64,000 nucleotides of DNA from Fredinandcohnia humi (GTDB taxonomy: Bacteria; Bacillota; Bacilli; Bacillales; Bacillaceae_L): positions 114,778 to 178,777 of the forward strand of contig NZ_LMBW01000004.1 of NCBI RefSeq assembly GCF_001439915.1, in the 5' to 3' direction. The notes under the pieces were generated by a model. The model saw only the letters and a program-made list of their open reading frames with translations. It made no database searches and had not been told where the DNA came from. Position numbers and translations under genes: made by a program. Each line of letters begins with the position of its first letter. The first letter of the stretch is position 1. Of this stretch, positions 44,784 to 57,051 are shown piece after piece.

Positions 44784-47624
44784 ATGGATAATCAACTAAG
44801 GAAAAATGTGTGGGAGTCATTCTATGGCCCAAATATGGGTTATGTCTTTGATATGTATGAAAAGTACAAGAATGATCCAAGTTCAGTAGACTCGTCTGTG
44901 AAAGCGCTTTTTGAAGAACTTGGACCCCCGCCAGCAGATGAGCAAGCCGCAACAGCAGAGTTAGTAAGTGGGGGTATCTCACCGAAAACAATCAAGACAA
45001 TCACATCTGGAGCAAAATTAATTAAAAGCATCCGTGCTTACGGGCACATAGCAGCTGATATTTATCCGCTTCGCACTAGACCGATTCCAGACACCAGCTT
45101 TTTAGAGCCTGGTTATTATAATCTTACAAAAGAAGATTTAATGGATATTCCAGCAACATATATTTGGGAAGAAGCTCCTCCATCTATTCAAACTGGATGG
45201 GACGCTTACGAGCATTTGAAATCTGTTTACACCAAAACCATTGCTTATGAATTTGGACATGTTGACCCTGAAGACGAAAGACAATGGTTAAGACAACAGG
45301 TTGAAATTAATGGAGTAGGTTTAAAGCTAACTGCAGATGAAAAGAAACAACTTGCAGAGCGTTTAATGAATGTTGATGGCTTTGAGAAGTTCTTACACAA
45401 AACGTTCGTTGGTCAAAAGCGTTTCTCAATCGAAGGATTGGATATGCTTGTACCGATGCTTGAACGATTAATCCTAGAGGGCAGTAGTGATGGTACCGAC
45501 AATATCATGATCGGTATGGCTCACCGCGGCCGTTTAAATGTGTTGGCGCATGTTCTTCATAAGCCATACGAATTAATTTTCTCTGAATTCCACCATGCAC
45601 CAAACAAAGATTTAATTCCTTCTGAGGGTTCAAGAGGAATTAACTATGGTTGGTCTGGGGACGTGAAGTATCACTTAGGAGCTGACCGTAATTTTAAAGG
45701 CCCTAAGGAACATACAACCCGTATAAATCTAGCAAACAACCCAAGTCACTTAGAGTTCGTAAACCCTGTTGTGTTGGGAATCACTCGTGCTGTACAGGAC
45801 AATACAAGAAAAGCCGGTTACCCGGTTCAAGATAAGCAAAGTGCAATCAGTGTTCTAATCCATGGTGACGCGGCATTTCCAGGTGAGGGTGTTGTAGCTG
45901 AATCATTGAACTTAAGCAGATTAAAAGGATATGACACGGGCGGTTCCGTTCATATCATTGCCAATAACATGGTAGGTTTTACAACAAATAATACAGATTC
46001 TCGTTCAACTCGTTTTGCGAGTGACCTTGCAAAAGGTTATGAGATTCCAATCGTACGTGTCAATGCAGACGATCCAGAGGCTTGCCTAGCTGCCATTCAT
46101 TTTGCATATGAGTATCGCAAGCGTTTTGAAAAAGATATCTTAATTGATTTAGTTGGATACAGACGTTTTGGGCACAACGAAATGGATGACCCGAGTGTAA
46201 CACAGCCATTATTATACAAGAAGGTTGCAAATCATCCGGTAATTGCTGATAAGTATGGTCAGGACCTAGTTGCTGAGAACGTAACAACAGTTGAGGAGCT
46301 TTCAAAAAAACGTGACGAATTCATGCAAGGTCTTCAATCTATTTTTGATGATTTTGTGGAAAATGAAGAGCGTGTGAAGCCGAAGAAGCCGAAAGCTTTA
46401 TCATCTATTCCAGAATTTGATACAACAGTACCTGCTGATCTTTTACGGAGCATGAATAAGGGGCTATTACAATGGCCTCAAGAATTGACTGTTTATCCAA
46501 AGCTTGAGCGTATTTTAAAGCGCCGTGAAACTGCACTGGATGAAGACAATAAAGTAGAATGGGCATTGGCTGAGACACTTGCATTCGGATCAGTCCTTGC
46601 AGAAGGAAAAACAGTTCGTTTAACTGGTCAGGATAGTGAAAGAGGAACATTTGCTCATCGTCATGTTGCATTAAATGACTATGAAACTAATGAAAAATAT
46701 GTCCCATTACACAATATCCCAGAAGCTAAAGCCTCATTCTCAATCTATAACAGCCCTTTATCTGAAGCTGCTGTTCTTGGATTTGAATATGGTTATAGTG
46801 TTCAAGATGAGAATGCGTTAGTCCTTTGGGAAGGACAATTTGGAGACTTCGTGAACGTGGCACAGCCAATCATTGACCAATTCATTTCATCGGGTCATGC
46901 GAAATGGGGACAAAAGTCTGGTCTAGTGATGCTTTTACCACATGGATACGAAGGACAAGGTCCAGAGCACTCAAGTGGTAGAGTGGAACGATTCTTAAAT
47001 GGAGCTGCGGAAAATAACTGGATTGTTGCGAACGTAACAAGCGCTTCACAATATTTCCATTTATTAAGAAGACAATCATTGCTTACTTCAACTGATGAAG
47101 CAAGACCGTTGATCGTCATGACTCCAAAGAGCCTGCTTCGTCATCCGCAAACAGCCTCATCACTAGCTGATTTAACAAATGGAAGCTTCAAGCCATTACT
47201 TGAACAGCCAGGAATGGGAACTGAGAAGGAAAAAGTGACACGCTTAATACTTTGTACTGGTAAAGTTGCAATTGACTTAGCAACAGAAGCTGCTAATTTA
47301 CCTGCTGAACAAACGCACAGCTTTCACATCGCAAGAGTGGAGCAATTATATCCATTCCCTAAGCAAGAGTTAGAGGAATTAGTTAGCCAATACCCAAACC
47401 TTAAAGAGGTTGTTTGGGTTCAAGAAGAGCCTAAAAACATGGGTGCATGGCTAGATCTTCATCCAGTAATAATGGATGTTTTATCTGAAGAAATTAAATT
47501 AGATTATGTTGGCAGACCGAAGCGTTCAAGTACGGCTACGGGCGACCCAGATATTCATAAACAAGAACAAGCTTGGATTATGCAAGATGCATTGCTTATA
47601 GACAAAGGAGGGAATCAGCAATGA
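44784..47624 (+). CDS. odhA: 2-oxoglutarate dehydrogenase E1 component
   Basis: This 946-residue thiamine-diphosphate enzyme decarboxylates 2-oxoglutarate in the TCA cycle and passes the succinyl group to OdhB lipoate. It has the E1 fold with the [13 protein letters not shown] segment, the ThDP-binding [13 protein letters not shown] region and the central [10 protein letters not shown] stretch. The C-terminal half has the transketolase-type pyrimidine domain ([22 protein letters not shown]-like region). The length fits OdhA of bacilli. The stop overlaps the odhB start (ATGA), so the two are translationally coupled. Confidence 0.96.
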   Translation: MDNQLRKNVWESFYGPNMGYVFDMYEKYKNDPSSVDSSVKALFEELGPPPADEQAATAELVSGGISPKTIKTITSGAKLIKSIRAYGHIAADIYPLRTRPIPDTSFLEPGYYNLTKEDLMDIPATYIWEEAPPSIQTGWDAYEHLKSVYTKTIAYEFGHVDPEDERQWLRQQVEINGVGLKLTADEKKQLAERLMNVDGFEKFLHKTFVGQKRFSIEGLDMLVPMLERLILEGSSDGTDNIMIGMAHRGRLNVLAHVLHKPYELIFSEFHHAPNKDLIPSEGSRGINYGWSGDVKYHLGADRNFKGPKEHTTRINLANNPSHLEFVNPVVLGITRAVQDNTRKAGYPVQDKQSAISVLIHGDAAFPGEGVVAESLNLSRLKGYDTGGSVHIIANNMVGFTTNNTDSRSTRFASDLAKGYEIPIVRVNADDPEACLAAIHFAYEYRKRFEKDILIDLVGYRRFGHNEMDDPSVTQPLLYKKVANHPVIADKYGQDLVAENVTTVEELSKKRDEFMQGLQSIFDDFVENEERVKPKKPKALSSIPEFDTTVPADLLRSMNKGLLQWPQELTVYPKLERILKRRETALDEDNKVEWALAETLAFGSVLAEGKTVRLTGQDSERGTFAHRHVALNDYETNEKYVPLHNIPEAKASFSIYNSPLSEAAVLGFEYGYSVQDENALVLWEGQFGDFVNVAQPIIDQFISSGHAKWGQKSGLVMLLPHGYEGQGPEHSSGRVERFLNGAAENNWIVANVTSASQYFHLLRRQSLLTSTDEARPLIVMTPKSLLRHPQTASSLADLTNGSFKPLLEQPGMGTEKEKVTRLILCTGKVAIDLATEAANLPAEQTHSFHIARVEQLYPFPKQELEELVSQYPNLKEVVWVQEEPKNMGAWLDLHPVIMDVLSEEIKLDYVGRPKRSSTATGDPDIHKQEQAWIMQDALLIDKGGNQQ

Positions 47625-48871
47625 TCGAAATTAAAGTTCCAGAACTAGCTGAGTCCATTACAGAGGGAACAATTGTTGAATGGTTAAAAAAAGAAGGCGA
47701 ACACGTTAACAAAGGTGAGTCAATCGCTGAACTTGAAACAGATAAAGTCAACGTTGAAATTAACAGTGAACATACAGGGGTTATCAAGGAATTCCTATTC
47801 AACCCTGGTGATAATGTTGAAGTAGGTCAAGTGATTGCAAAGCTTGATGAAAATGGTTCAGAATCAAGCGCAGCGGCGCAAGATGCAGCACCTGCTGAAG
47901 AGCCTCAAGCAGCAGCGCCAGAAGCAAAGCAAGAACCAGTTGCGGCTGAAGTAACTGCAGAAAAAGGCAAACAAGCCATTGCATCACCTGCAGCTAGAAA
48001 AAGAGCAAGAGAACTTGGAATTGACTTAAACGAAGTTCCATATAAAGATCCACTAGGACGCGTCCGTGTGGAAGCTGTAGAAGCATATAAGCAAGCTCAG
48101 GCAGCACCAGCAGCACCAGCTCCTGCAGCAAAACAACCTGCAGCGGCACCAGTTGTAAATGACGATCCGCGTGTGGAACGTATCAAAATGTCTAGACGCC
48201 GTCAAACAATCGCAAAAAAACTTGTTGAAGCACAGCATACAGCTGCAATGCTAACAACATTTAATGAAATTGATATGACAGCTGTTATGGATGTAAGAGC
48301 TCGTCGCAAAGATGCTTTCTTCAAAAAGCATGGTGTGAAGCTTGGCTTCATGTCCTTCTTTACAAAAGCAGTTATCGGGGCATTAAAGCAATATCCATTT
48401 GTAAATGCTGAGATTCAAGGAAATGAAATCCTTCTTAAAAAATTCTATGACATCGGTATTGCTGTTTCCGCTGAGGAAGGTTTAGTTGTACCAGTTGTTC
48501 GTAATGCTGACACACTAAGCTTTGCAGGTATCGAAGCTGAAATAGGCCGACTAGCAGTTAAAGCGAGGGACAATAAATTAGGTCTAAGCGACCTGCAAGG
48601 CGGCACATTCACAATCACAAACGGTGGTACATTTGGCTCCTTGAATTCAACGCCAATTATTAACGCACCACAGGTTGGTATTCTAGGAATGCACAAAATC
48701 CAAAGACGTCCTGTCGTAGTTGATAATAACGACACGGTTGAAGTACGTCCAATGATGTATGTGGCACTATCTTATGACCACAGAATCATCGACGGTAAGG
48801 ATGCTGTAGGATTCCTTGTGAAAGTAAAAGAACTATTAGAAGATCCAGAAGACCTATTATTAGAAGGTTGA
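47621..48871 (+). CDS. odhB: Dihydrolipoyl succinyltransferase (2-oxoglutarate dehydrogenase E2)
   Basis: This 417-residue E2 has a lipoyl domain (residues 1-78, lipoylated Lys in [11 protein letters not shown]) and an Ala/Pro/Glu-rich hinge. The peripheral-subunit-binding domain (about 115-150, [14 protein letters not shown]) and a second Ala/Pro hinge follow. The catalytic domain (about 190-417) ends with the active-site segment [11 protein letters not shown]. It transfers succinyl to CoA. ATG 47621 has AAAGGAGGG eight bases upstream and overlaps the odhA stop. No lpd gene follows, so E3 is supplied from elsewhere. Confidence 0.96.
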   Translation: MIEIKVPELAESITEGTIVEWLKKEGEHVNKGESIAELETDKVNVEINSEHTGVIKEFLFNPGDNVEVGQVIAKLDENGSESSAAAQDAAPAEEPQAAAPEAKQEPVAAEVTAEKGKQAIASPAARKRARELGIDLNEVPYKDPLGRVRVEAVEAYKQAQAAPAAPAPAAKQPAAAPVVNDDPRVERIKMSRRRQTIAKKLVEAQHTAAMLTTFNEIDMTAVMDVRARRKDAFFKKHGVKLGFMSFFTKAVIGALKQYPFVNAEIQGNEILLKKFYDIGIAVSAEEGLVVPVVRNADTLSFAGIEAEIGRLAVKARDNKLGLSDLQGGTFTITNGGTFGSLNSTPIINAPQVGILGMHKIQRRPVVVDNNDTVEVRPMMYVALSYDHRIIDGKDAVGFLVKVKELLEDPEDLLLEG

Positions 48872-48875
48872 TTGT

Positions 48876-48915
48876 AAAAAGGCACATGCTTCTTTTGAGG
48901 AGCATGTGTCTTTTT
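48876..48915 (+). terminator. Terminator of odhAB
   Basis: GGCACATGCT (48881-48890) pairs with AGCATGTGTC (48901-48910), followed by T5. Confidence 0.88.
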
Positions 48916-48931
48916 GCTTTGTGGGGACATG

Positions 48932-48970
48932 AAAAAACGCTGTTCTCCATTAAGGGAAAACAGCGTTTTG
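48932..48970. terminator. Second hairpin between odhB and gdhA
   Basis: AAAACGCTGTT pairs with AACAGCGTTTT around a loop of about 15 bases. The T-runs on both strands suit bidirectional termination. Confidence 0.75.
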
Positions 48971-48980
48971 AATGATTTAT

Positions 48981-49100
48981 GTCTAGCTCAAGGCGCCATC
49001 GGCTCGAGGTCATAAGCCAATCACTTCGGAAGGTAAAAAGCACCTTCTGTCAGCGCTCGTCTTATGCTTGTCGCCGATAAGCGGGCGCCTTGAGCTTTTC
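48981..49100. repeat. Dispersed structured element, copy 2
   Basis: The outer stem is a perfect 13 bp (48985-48997 with 49084-49096). The middle stem is CATAAG/CTTATG (49011-49016/49061-49066) and the inner stem GAAGGT/ACCTTC (49029-49034/49042-49047). Differences from copy 1 keep the pairing in all three stems. It ends just before the gdhA stop codon. Confidence 0.88.
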
Positions 49101-49105
49101 CCTAA

Positions 49106-50500
<1,395 letters not shown>

Positions 50501-50675
50501 TCACCCTTTCTTTGCTATAAATTTTTTTAGACACAAATTTCCAGTAAAAATTAACGGACAATGAATTTTTTATTAATTCTTGATATTATATATTTTATAA
50601 TGAATAATTAATCTAAACAATATTAATAAAAGATATAAATGATGCCGAAATTAGATGAATCGAGGAGAAAGCCCA

Positions 50676-51581
50676 ATGGAACTCAGACAACTGACCTATT
50701 TTATTGAAGTTGCAAAGCGAGAACATGTTACGGAAGCAGCGAATTCGATGCATATTGCGCAATCGGCGGTGAGCAGGCAGTTATTCAATCTCGAATCCGA
50801 ATTAGGTGTAGATTTATTTATACGAGATGGACGAAATGTGAAACTTACGCCAATCGGAAGAATGTTTTTAGATCATGTCGAGCAAGCATTAAATGTGTTG
50901 AATAATGCAAAACGTGAGATTGAAGAATATTTGGACCCAGAACGAGGGACGATTCGGATTGGATTTCCAAGTAGCCTAGCTGCTCATACACTGCCAACAG
51001 TTGTCTCTGCTTTTCGTGACCAGCATCCGCAAGTGAAGTTTTCATTGTCACAAGGCAATTACTATTCATTAGTGGAGCGAGTCAAGACGGGTGAAATTGA
51101 TATGGCCTTGCTTGGACCTGTACCAAACCAGGAAAAGAAACTCATAGGCACCACTTTGTTTACTGATAAAATGGTAGCACTTTTGCATCGCTCACACCCA
51201 CTGTCTTCCAATAAGTCGTTAAGTCTAAGTCAGTTAAAGGAAGAGCAATTTGTGTTATTTCCTAATGGCTTTGTGTTACGGGATATAATCGTAAAAGCAT
51301 GTAACCAACTTGGGTTTCATCCGACCGTTTCCTTTGAGGGAGAAGATATTGATGCAATCAAGGGACTTGTGTCAGCGGGACTTGGAATCACAATCATACC
51401 TGAAGTAACCTTGGTTGAAAATATTCCACATTCGACAGTGAAGCTCCCGATTGTTCACCCAGAGGTGACCCGTTCAGTGGGTGTTATTATTCCTAAAGAG
51501 CGAAAATTGCTCCCAACAGAACAGCTCTTTTATGAATTTTTAAAGGAATATTTCTCATTTTTAGACAAGTTTCAATATTGA
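50676..51581 (+). CDS. gltC: LysR family regulator, GltC-like
   Basis: This 301-residue LysR protein begins MELRQLTYFIEVAKREHVTE and contains EYLDPERGTIRIGFPSSLA and KGLVSAGLGITIIPE, all close to GltC of B. subtilis as I remember it. GltC activates glutamate synthase genes in response to 2-oxoglutarate and is inhibited through glutamate dehydrogenase. ATG 50676 is chosen because GAGGAGA lies nine bases upstream. Here it is divergent from gdhA across about 180 bases, so gdhA is the obvious candidate target. Confidence 0.85.
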   Translation: MELRQLTYFIEVAKREHVTEAANSMHIAQSAVSRQLFNLESELGVDLFIRDGRNVKLTPIGRMFLDHVEQALNVLNNAKREIEEYLDPERGTIRIGFPSSLAAHTLPTVVSAFRDQHPQVKFSLSQGNYYSLVERVKTGEIDMALLGPVPNQEKKLIGTTLFTDKMVALLHRSHPLSSNKSLSLSQLKEEQFVLFPNGFVLRDIIVKACNQLGFHPTVSFEGEDIDAIKGLVSAGLGITIIPEVTLVENIPHSTVKLPIVHPEVTRSVGVIIPKERKLLPTEQLFYEFLKEYFSFLDKFQY

Positions 51582-51637
51582 CCCTTGTTGTATTTCCTCG
51601 GAAATAGGAGGGTATTGTCGATTGATGGGGAGCCAAG

Positions 51638-51973
51638 TTAGATGGCTCCCATTTGATTTTTCCCTACTAATTTTAAGCCAACTGCTGAACTGATAATCAG
51701 GGCAATAAATACAAATCGTTTCCAGTCCTTTGGTTCGCCATATAGGAGCATTCCTAAGATGGCTCCGCCTGATGCTCCGATTCCAGTCCATACGGCATAT
51801 GCTGTACCCATGGGCAATGTTTTCATCGCAATGCTTAGAAACAGGAAGCTTCCGCCGAAAGCAGAAAGTAGCAGTACGAGGGATTGCCAATTTTTCTTTT
51901 TATGAAGTTGATTGATCATCATAACCCCTAACATTTCTAAAAGCCCAGCAATTATGAGAGATACCCATGCCAT
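51638..51973 (-). CDS. ykkD: SMR family efflux subunit (YkkD-like)
   Basis: This 111-residue small multidrug resistance protein has four transmembrane helices, the conserved Glu in helix 1 (GLLEMLGV) and the GTAYAVWTGIGA motif in helix 3. It overlaps the upstream SMR gene by one base (TAATG). Paired SMR proteins behind a guanidine riboswitch act as a heteromeric guanidinium exporter or multidrug pump. Confidence 0.9.
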   Translation of the reverse strand: MAWVSLIIAGLLEMLGVMMINQLHKKKNWQSLVLLLSAFGGSFLFLSIAMKTLPMGTAYAVWTGIGASGGAILGMLLYGEPKDWKRFVFIALIISSAVGLKLVGKNQMGAI

Positions 51974-52314
51974 TAACCTTCAACTCCTGCCTTGTCTTCT
52001 TCTTTTGTAACAAGCTTAAGACCAACTACCCCAACTAACAGAACCCCAATTAGTAGAAGCTTAGCGATTTTGATGGGTTCATTAAAAAATAGAATCTCAG
52101 ATATCACGGTGCCAGCAGTGCCAAGCCCAACAAAAACGGCATAAGCCGTTCCGACCGGCAATTTTTTACCAGCAGCAATTAATGCATAAAAGCTGATATA
52201 AATCGCAATCGCTGTACCCGTCCATGTCCAAAAACTATCTGCATGCTTTAACCCAATCACCCAAAATACTTCAAAAAAAGCAGCCAAAATGATTTTCATC
52301 CATTCAAAGTTCAT
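51973..52314 (-). CDS. ykkC: SMR family efflux subunit (YkkC-like)
   Basis: This 113-residue four-helix SMR protein has the helix-1 Glu (AAFFEVFWV) and the [12 protein letters not shown] motif. It is the first gene after the ykkC-type guanidine-I riboswitch and is translationally coupled to the second SMR gene. The pair most likely exports guanidinium as a heterodimer, as proposed for YkkCD. Confidence 0.92.
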   Translation of the reverse strand: MNFEWMKIILAAFFEVFWVIGLKHADSFWTWTGTAIAIYISFYALIAAGKKLPVGTAYAVFVGLGTAGTVISEILFFNEPIKIAKLLLIGVLLVGVVGLKLVTKEEDKAGVEG

Positions 52315-52343
52315 TTATAATTCCCCCTTAATAGTTCGGTTAA

Positions 52344-52472
52344 AAATAAAAAGCCCGAGAGATTATAACAATGTATAATCTCCCAGGCTTTTATCCCTCC
52401 GTGGCATAGCGAATTTGCTATGAGTTTTCTCACGGACCAGACTAGCAAAAAGCTACGGAACCCTAGAAAACC
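52344..52472 (-). promoter_or_regulatory. Guanidine-I (ykkC) riboswitch with terminator
   Basis: On the minus strand the hallmarks are CTAGGGTTCCGTAGC, GTCTGGTCCGTGAGA, CCACGGAGGGATAAAAGCC and GGGAGATTAT. The terminator pairs AAAGCCTGGGAGATTATA with TATAATCTCTCGGGCTTT and ends in a T-run. Guanidine binding should prevent termination ahead of the SMR pair. Confidence 0.95.
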
Positions 52473-52660
52473 TTTATATTCAACTAATTTCATTATACAA
52501 TAGAAGCATTTTTGTAGAAAGAGGGAAAAATTACACGTGGCTGTATTTAAATGATAGGGTCATAAAATAAATATTTCGAGTAGCAAAATGGTTTGTCAAA
52601 TAAAGGTGAAACGGCTTATAATTCGAAATAGGTAGAAGGAAGTCATAAGGAGAGAAAAGG

Positions 52661-54379
52661 ATGATACAACGTTTTTTTACATATTACAAGCCGCACCGGA
52701 CGCTGTTTCTAATTGATTTCAGCTGTGCAGTTATTGTGGCGTTATTAGAGCTTGCCTTTCCGCTTGCGGTGCAATGGTTCATTGATAAACTTTTGCCAAC
52801 CAAAGACTGGTCTGCAATCGTCTGGGTAAGCATAGGTTTGTTAGTTTTATATTTAGTTAGCTCAGGACTGCAATTTATCGTGGGCTATTGGGGACATAAG
52901 CTTGGAATTAATATTGAAACCGATATGAGGCAGCAGCTATTCCAGCATGTCCAAAGGCAATCGTTTCGCTTTTTCGATAATACAAAAACAGGCCATGTAA
53001 TGAGTAGAATTACGAATGATCTATTTGATATTGGTGAGTTAGCCCACCATGGACCAGAGGATTTATTCATCGCCATCATGACCTTTGTCGGTGCATTTTG
53101 GATTATGCTAACGATTAATGTGAAGCTTGCGTTAATTGCAATCATTGTTGTGCCATTTTTAATTTGGCTGATTGCTTTTTCGAATGTTCGTATGAACCGT
53201 GCATGGAAGGCAATGTATAGCAATATTGCTGATGTCAATGCAAGAGTTGAAGACAGTGTTGCTGGTGCGCGAGTGGTCCAATCCTTCACAAATGAGGAAT
53301 TTGAGATTTCGAGGTTTAAGGTCGACAACCGCAAGTTCCGTCGCTCTAAGCTTGGTGCCTATAAGATAATGGGATCAACATCTGCGGGGATCTACCTTAT
53401 GACACGCCTGTTTGTATTAATCGTATTAGTTGTTGGCGCATGGTTAAGCTTCAACAACCAGCTTACGTACGGGGAACTAGTTGGATTTGTGCTATACGTC
53501 AATGTTCTTTTTAAACCGATTGATAAAATAAGTGCCTTATTGGAGCTTTATCCAAAGGGGATGGCCGGATTCAAACGGTTTACCGAGCTGCTCGATATGG
53601 AGCCAGAGGTGGAGGATGCAAAGGATGCAGTAGCAGTACCATCTCTTCGAGGTGATATCGCGTTTGACCATGTAACATTTGGATATGATGAAAAGCAGGG
53701 ACCTGTTTTAAAGGATATTAATCTAAAGGTTCATGCAGGTGAAACTGTTGCGTTTGTTGGACCATCTGGGGCGGGGAAAACAACGATTTGTTCACTAATT
53801 CCTCGTTTCTACGATGTTAATGGTGGTTCAATCTCAATTGACGGAATGGATATTCGAAAAATGACAAAGCAATCATTGCGATCACAGATCGGAATCGTGC
53901 AGCAGGATGTTTTCCTTTTTACAGGAACATTAAAAGAGAATATTGCTTACGGAATGCTAGGAGCAACGGATGAACAAATAGGGAAAGCAGCAAAACGTGC
54001 CCATTTGGAGGAGTTTATTGCTGGGTTGCCAGATGGGTATGAGACACAGGTTGGAGAACGTGGACTTAAGCTATCGGGCGGTCAGAAGCAGCGGATTGCA
54101 ATCGCAAGAATGTTCCTGAAGAACCCGCCGATCTTGATTTTGGATGAGGCAACTTCAGCTTTAGATACAGAAACAGAACAAATCATCCAAACAGCATTAA
54201 CAGAGCTTTCTAAGAATCGCACTACACTTATCATCGCACACCGATTGGCAACCATCCGTAATGCAGACCGAATAGTTGTGGTGACAGAAGATGGCATCGC
54301 AGAACAAGGTGGTCATGACGAATTACTTGAAAAAGGTGGCATCTTCGCAAATCTACATCAAGTCCAATATCAATCTTAA
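52661..54379 (+). CDS. ABC transporter, fused permease and ATPase (YwjA-like exporter)
   Basis: This 572-residue half-transporter has six membrane helices (residues about 15-310) and an ATPase domain (about 335-570). The ATPase has Walker A GPSGAGKTT, the signature LSGGQKQR, Walker B ILILDEATSALD and the H-loop IIAHR. It should act as a homodimeric exporter of a lipid, peptide or drug. The length and N-terminal sequence resemble YwjA of B. subtilis. AAGGAGAG precedes the ATG. It is a single gene with a terminator shared with glnS. Confidence 0.9.
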   Translation: MIQRFFTYYKPHRTLFLIDFSCAVIVALLELAFPLAVQWFIDKLLPTKDWSAIVWVSIGLLVLYLVSSGLQFIVGYWGHKLGINIETDMRQQLFQHVQRQSFRFFDNTKTGHVMSRITNDLFDIGELAHHGPEDLFIAIMTFVGAFWIMLTINVKLALIAIIVVPFLIWLIAFSNVRMNRAWKAMYSNIADVNARVEDSVAGARVVQSFTNEEFEISRFKVDNRKFRRSKLGAYKIMGSTSAGIYLMTRLFVLIVLVVGAWLSFNNQLTYGELVGFVLYVNVLFKPIDKISALLELYPKGMAGFKRFTELLDMEPEVEDAKDAVAVPSLRGDIAFDHVTFGYDEKQGPVLKDINLKVHAGETVAFVGPSGAGKTTICSLIPRFYDVNGGSISIDGMDIRKMTKQSLRSQIGIVQQDVFLFTGTLKENIAYGMLGATDEQIGKAAKRAHLEEFIAGLPDGYETQVGERGLKLSGGQKQRIAIARMFLKNPPILILDEATSALDTETEQIIQTALTELSKNRTTLIIAHRLATIRNADRIVVVTEDGIAEQGGHDELLEKGGIFANLHQVQYQS

Positions 54380-54385
54380 GTAATG

Positions 54386-54420
54386 AAAAAGACCCGTGCA
54401 GTCAGAGCACGGGTCTTTTT
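54386..54420. terminator. Bidirectional terminator between the ABC exporter and glnS
   Basis: AAAAAGACCCGTGC (54386-54399) pairs perfectly with GCACGGGTCTTTTT (54407-54420). Confidence 0.92.
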
Positions 54421-54421
54421 T

Positions 54422-56080
54422 CTATAATTTAAATGAACTTTTCAATGAAACAATTCGGTTAAAGACAAGATGGTCTTCCGATGTGTGCTTCGGGTCCACA
54501 TTAAAGTAGCCATGTCTAAAGAATTGGAACTTATCCTGTGGCTTCACATCTTTCATGTTCGGCTCAACGAATCCATTTATAATCTCAAAAGAATTTGGAT
54601 TGACATAATCGAGGAATGTCTTGTCTTCTTCTTCCTCATTTTCTTCCGCGTCCAAAATAAGTGGCTCATAGAGACGGAATTCTGCAGGTACCGCTTGTGT
54701 CGCCTCAACCCAATGAATTGTACCTTTTACCTTACGGCCTGTAAAGCCAGTACCACTCTTTGTTTCAGGGTCATACGTACAGCGAAGCTCAACCACATTT
54801 CCTTCTTCATCCTTGATAACTTCTTCACATTTAATGAAGTATGCATTCTTTAGACGCACTTCATTACCGGGGAAGAGACGGAAATACTTTTTCGGTGGGT
54901 TTTCCATGAAATCCTCTTGTTCGATATAGATTTCACGAGAAAATGGAATTTGTCTGATTCCCATATCCGGATTTTCTGGGTTAATTTCTGCATCAAGCAT
55001 TTCCACTTGTCCCTCTGGATAGTTCGTAATCACGACTTTAAGCGGACTGATGACACCCATTGTACGTGGTGCTTTAAGTTTTAAATCCTCACGAACGAAG
55101 TGCTCAAGCATTTGTGTATCAACGGTTCCGTTGTTTTTCGCAACCCCTAATTCACGGCAGAATGTGCGGATTGCTTCAGGTGTATATCCTTTTCGTCTTA
55201 GCCCTGAAATTGTTGGCATACGAGGGTCATCCCATCCATCCACATAGCCTTCCTCAACAAGCTGCTTCAACTTCCGCTTACTCATTACGGTATTTGTTAA
55301 ATTGATGCGACCGAACTCAATTTGCTGCGGCTTCTTTTCCATTTCGCAATGCTCAACAACCCAATTGTAGAAAGGACGTTGATCCTCGAACTCAATCGTA
55401 CAAATGGAGTGGGTAACACCCTCAATTGCATCCTCAAGTGGATGGGCGAAAGCATATAATGGATAGATGCACCATTTATCACCTGTGTTATGATGAGTGA
55501 TATGTGCGATTCGGTAAATAACAGGGTCACGTAAATTGATATTCGGTGATTTCATATCAATTTTCGCACGTAACACCTTTTCACCATTTTCGTACTTTCC
55601 GGCGCGCATGTTATCGAATAACTCAAGGTTTTCCTCGATTGCACGGTCGCGATATGGACTTTCTTCTCCAGGCTCTGTTAGTGTTCCGCGATATTCACGG
55701 ATTTCATCTGCGCTTAAATCATCCACATACGCAAGCCCTTTTTTAATCAGTAAAACAGCGCGGTTATACATTTCTTCAAAGTAGTCCGATGCAAAAAATA
55801 AACCTTCCCAGTCATACCCAAGCCATTTTACATCCTCTTTAATCGCGTTCACAAATTCAATATCCTCTTTCAAAGGGTTCGTATCATCAAAACGCAGGTT
55901 TGTTTTGCCCTTGAACTCATCTGCAAGGTCAAAATTCAGAACGATAGATTTGGCATGTCCGATATGTAAGTATCCGTTTGGTTCTGGAGGAAAGCGCGTA
56001 ACGACATTATCACGTTTACCTGTTTCTAAATCGTCGATTATGATATTCCTAATAAAATTTGAAACGTTATTATTTTCCAC
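54422..56080 (-). CDS. glnS: Glutaminyl-tRNA synthetase
   Basis: This is a class I synthetase of about 553 residues that charges tRNA-Gln directly. It has the HIGH-type motif [15 protein letters not shown], the KMSKS-type motif VMSKRKL and the GlnRS-type [18 protein letters not shown] catalytic and binding region, with the C-terminal beta-barrel anticodon domains. The length equals that of E. coli GlnRS, and there is no YqeY-type C-terminal fusion. GTG 56080 lies eight bases after GAGG; ATG 56086 is the alternative. Many bacilli lack GlnRS and use the GluRS plus GatCAB route, so its presence is notable. Confidence 0.93.
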   Translation of the reverse strand: MENNNVSNFIRNIIIDDLETGKRDNVVTRFPPEPNGYLHIGHAKSIVLNFDLADEFKGKTNLRFDDTNPLKEDIEFVNAIKEDVKWLGYDWEGLFFASDYFEEMYNRAVLLIKKGLAYVDDLSADEIREYRGTLTEPGEESPYRDRAIEENLELFDNMRAGKYENGEKVLRAKIDMKSPNINLRDPVIYRIAHITHHNTGDKWCIYPLYAFAHPLEDAIEGVTHSICTIEFEDQRPFYNWVVEHCEMEKKPQQIEFGRINLTNTVMSKRKLKQLVEEGYVDGWDDPRMPTISGLRRKGYTPEAIRTFCRELGVAKNNGTVDTQMLEHFVREDLKLKAPRTMGVISPLKVVITNYPEGQVEMLDAEINPENPDMGIRQIPFSREIYIEQEDFMENPPKKYFRLFPGNEVRLKNAYFIKCEEVIKDEEGNVVELRCTYDPETKSGTGFTGRKVKGTIHWVEATQAVPAEFRLYEPLILDAEENEEEEDKTFLDYVNPNSFEIINGFVEPNMKDVKPQDKFQFFRHGYFNVDPKHTSEDHLVFNRIVSLKSSFKL

Positions 56081-56289
56081 GGTCATAACCTCTTTCGTTA
56101 TCCTGTACTGGACGCGCAAAAAGCATTTGTTTCGTTTCTTTTTGATCATCCTCTATAATGGATGAATATATCATAAATCCAGAATAATTACCATTATTCT
56201 CATGTTTACCAAAGTTTCAGTTGATTATGAGGATGTCTTTCAATTAAGATTTACTGTATGTCAATTTTTAACCATCGGAGCGATATTTT

Positions 56290-57033
56290 ATGGAAAAAAA
56301 GAGTGAAATTGTGGAGATCTGCTTGTTAGCAGGGAAAATCATGCTGGAAAGTGGGGCTGAGACGTATCGAGTAGAGGATACGATGAACCGGATGGCTGCA
56401 GCTTTTGGGATTTTAACGTCCCATAGCTATGTGACACCTACTGCGATTATGTTTTCGGCAAGTGAAACGGAACTGACTAATTTAATACGAATCAATGAGC
56501 GTTCTACAGATTTAGAAAAAGTAACCCTGGTAAACAGCATTTCCCGCAAAATCAGTAGCGGAGAATTAACGATTCAAGAGGCGAAAATGCAACTCGATGA
56601 ACTTTCAAAGAAGGATCTTTCGTATCCAATTTGGATTCAAATTTTTGCAGCAGCCATTGCCAGTGGCTGTTTTACAATCATGTTCTTTGGGACTTGGACG
56701 GATTTTTTACCATCGTGTGTCGCAGGAGGAGTGGGCTTTGCCTTTTTTATCTTCCTTCACCGGTTGATTCGAATTAAATTCTTTGCGGAGATTATGGCAT
56801 CGTTTGTGATTGGAGTGATTGCCTATCTTTTTATCATTACTGGAGTTGGGGCAGAGTTAGATAAAATTGTTATAGGCTCTGTGATGCCACTTGTACCTGG
56901 TTTATTAATTACAAATGCAATTAGGGATCTGATTGCAGGTCACCTTGTTTCAGGGATCTCCAAAGGCGCTGAAGCTTTTTTAACTGCTTTAGCAATTGGC
57001 ACAGGAATAGCTGTCGTGCTCGCGATTTTCTAA
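56290..57033 (+). CDS. Threonine/serine exporter family protein, N-terminal half (YjjP-like)
   Basis: This 247-residue protein has a soluble N-terminal part (about 1-110, with LMESGAETYRVEDTMNRM-like segment) followed by about five membrane helices (115-247). It corresponds to the first half of ThrE, which exports threonine and serine. The second half is encoded 18 bases downstream. The pair resembles the split YjjP/YjjB system. Confidence 0.88.
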   Translation: MEKKSEIVEICLLAGKIMLESGAETYRVEDTMNRMAAAFGILTSHSYVTPTAIMFSASETELTNLIRINERSTDLEKVTLVNSISRKISSGELTIQEAKMQLDELSKKDLSYPIWIQIFAAAIASGCFTIMFFGTWTDFLPSCVAGGVGFAFFIFLHRLIRIKFFAEIMASFVIGVIAYLFIITGVGAELDKIVIGSVMPLVPGLLITNAIRDLIAGHLVSGISKGAEAFLTALAIGTGIAVVLAIF

Positions 57034-57051
57034 ATCTGAAAGGAGTTTAAA

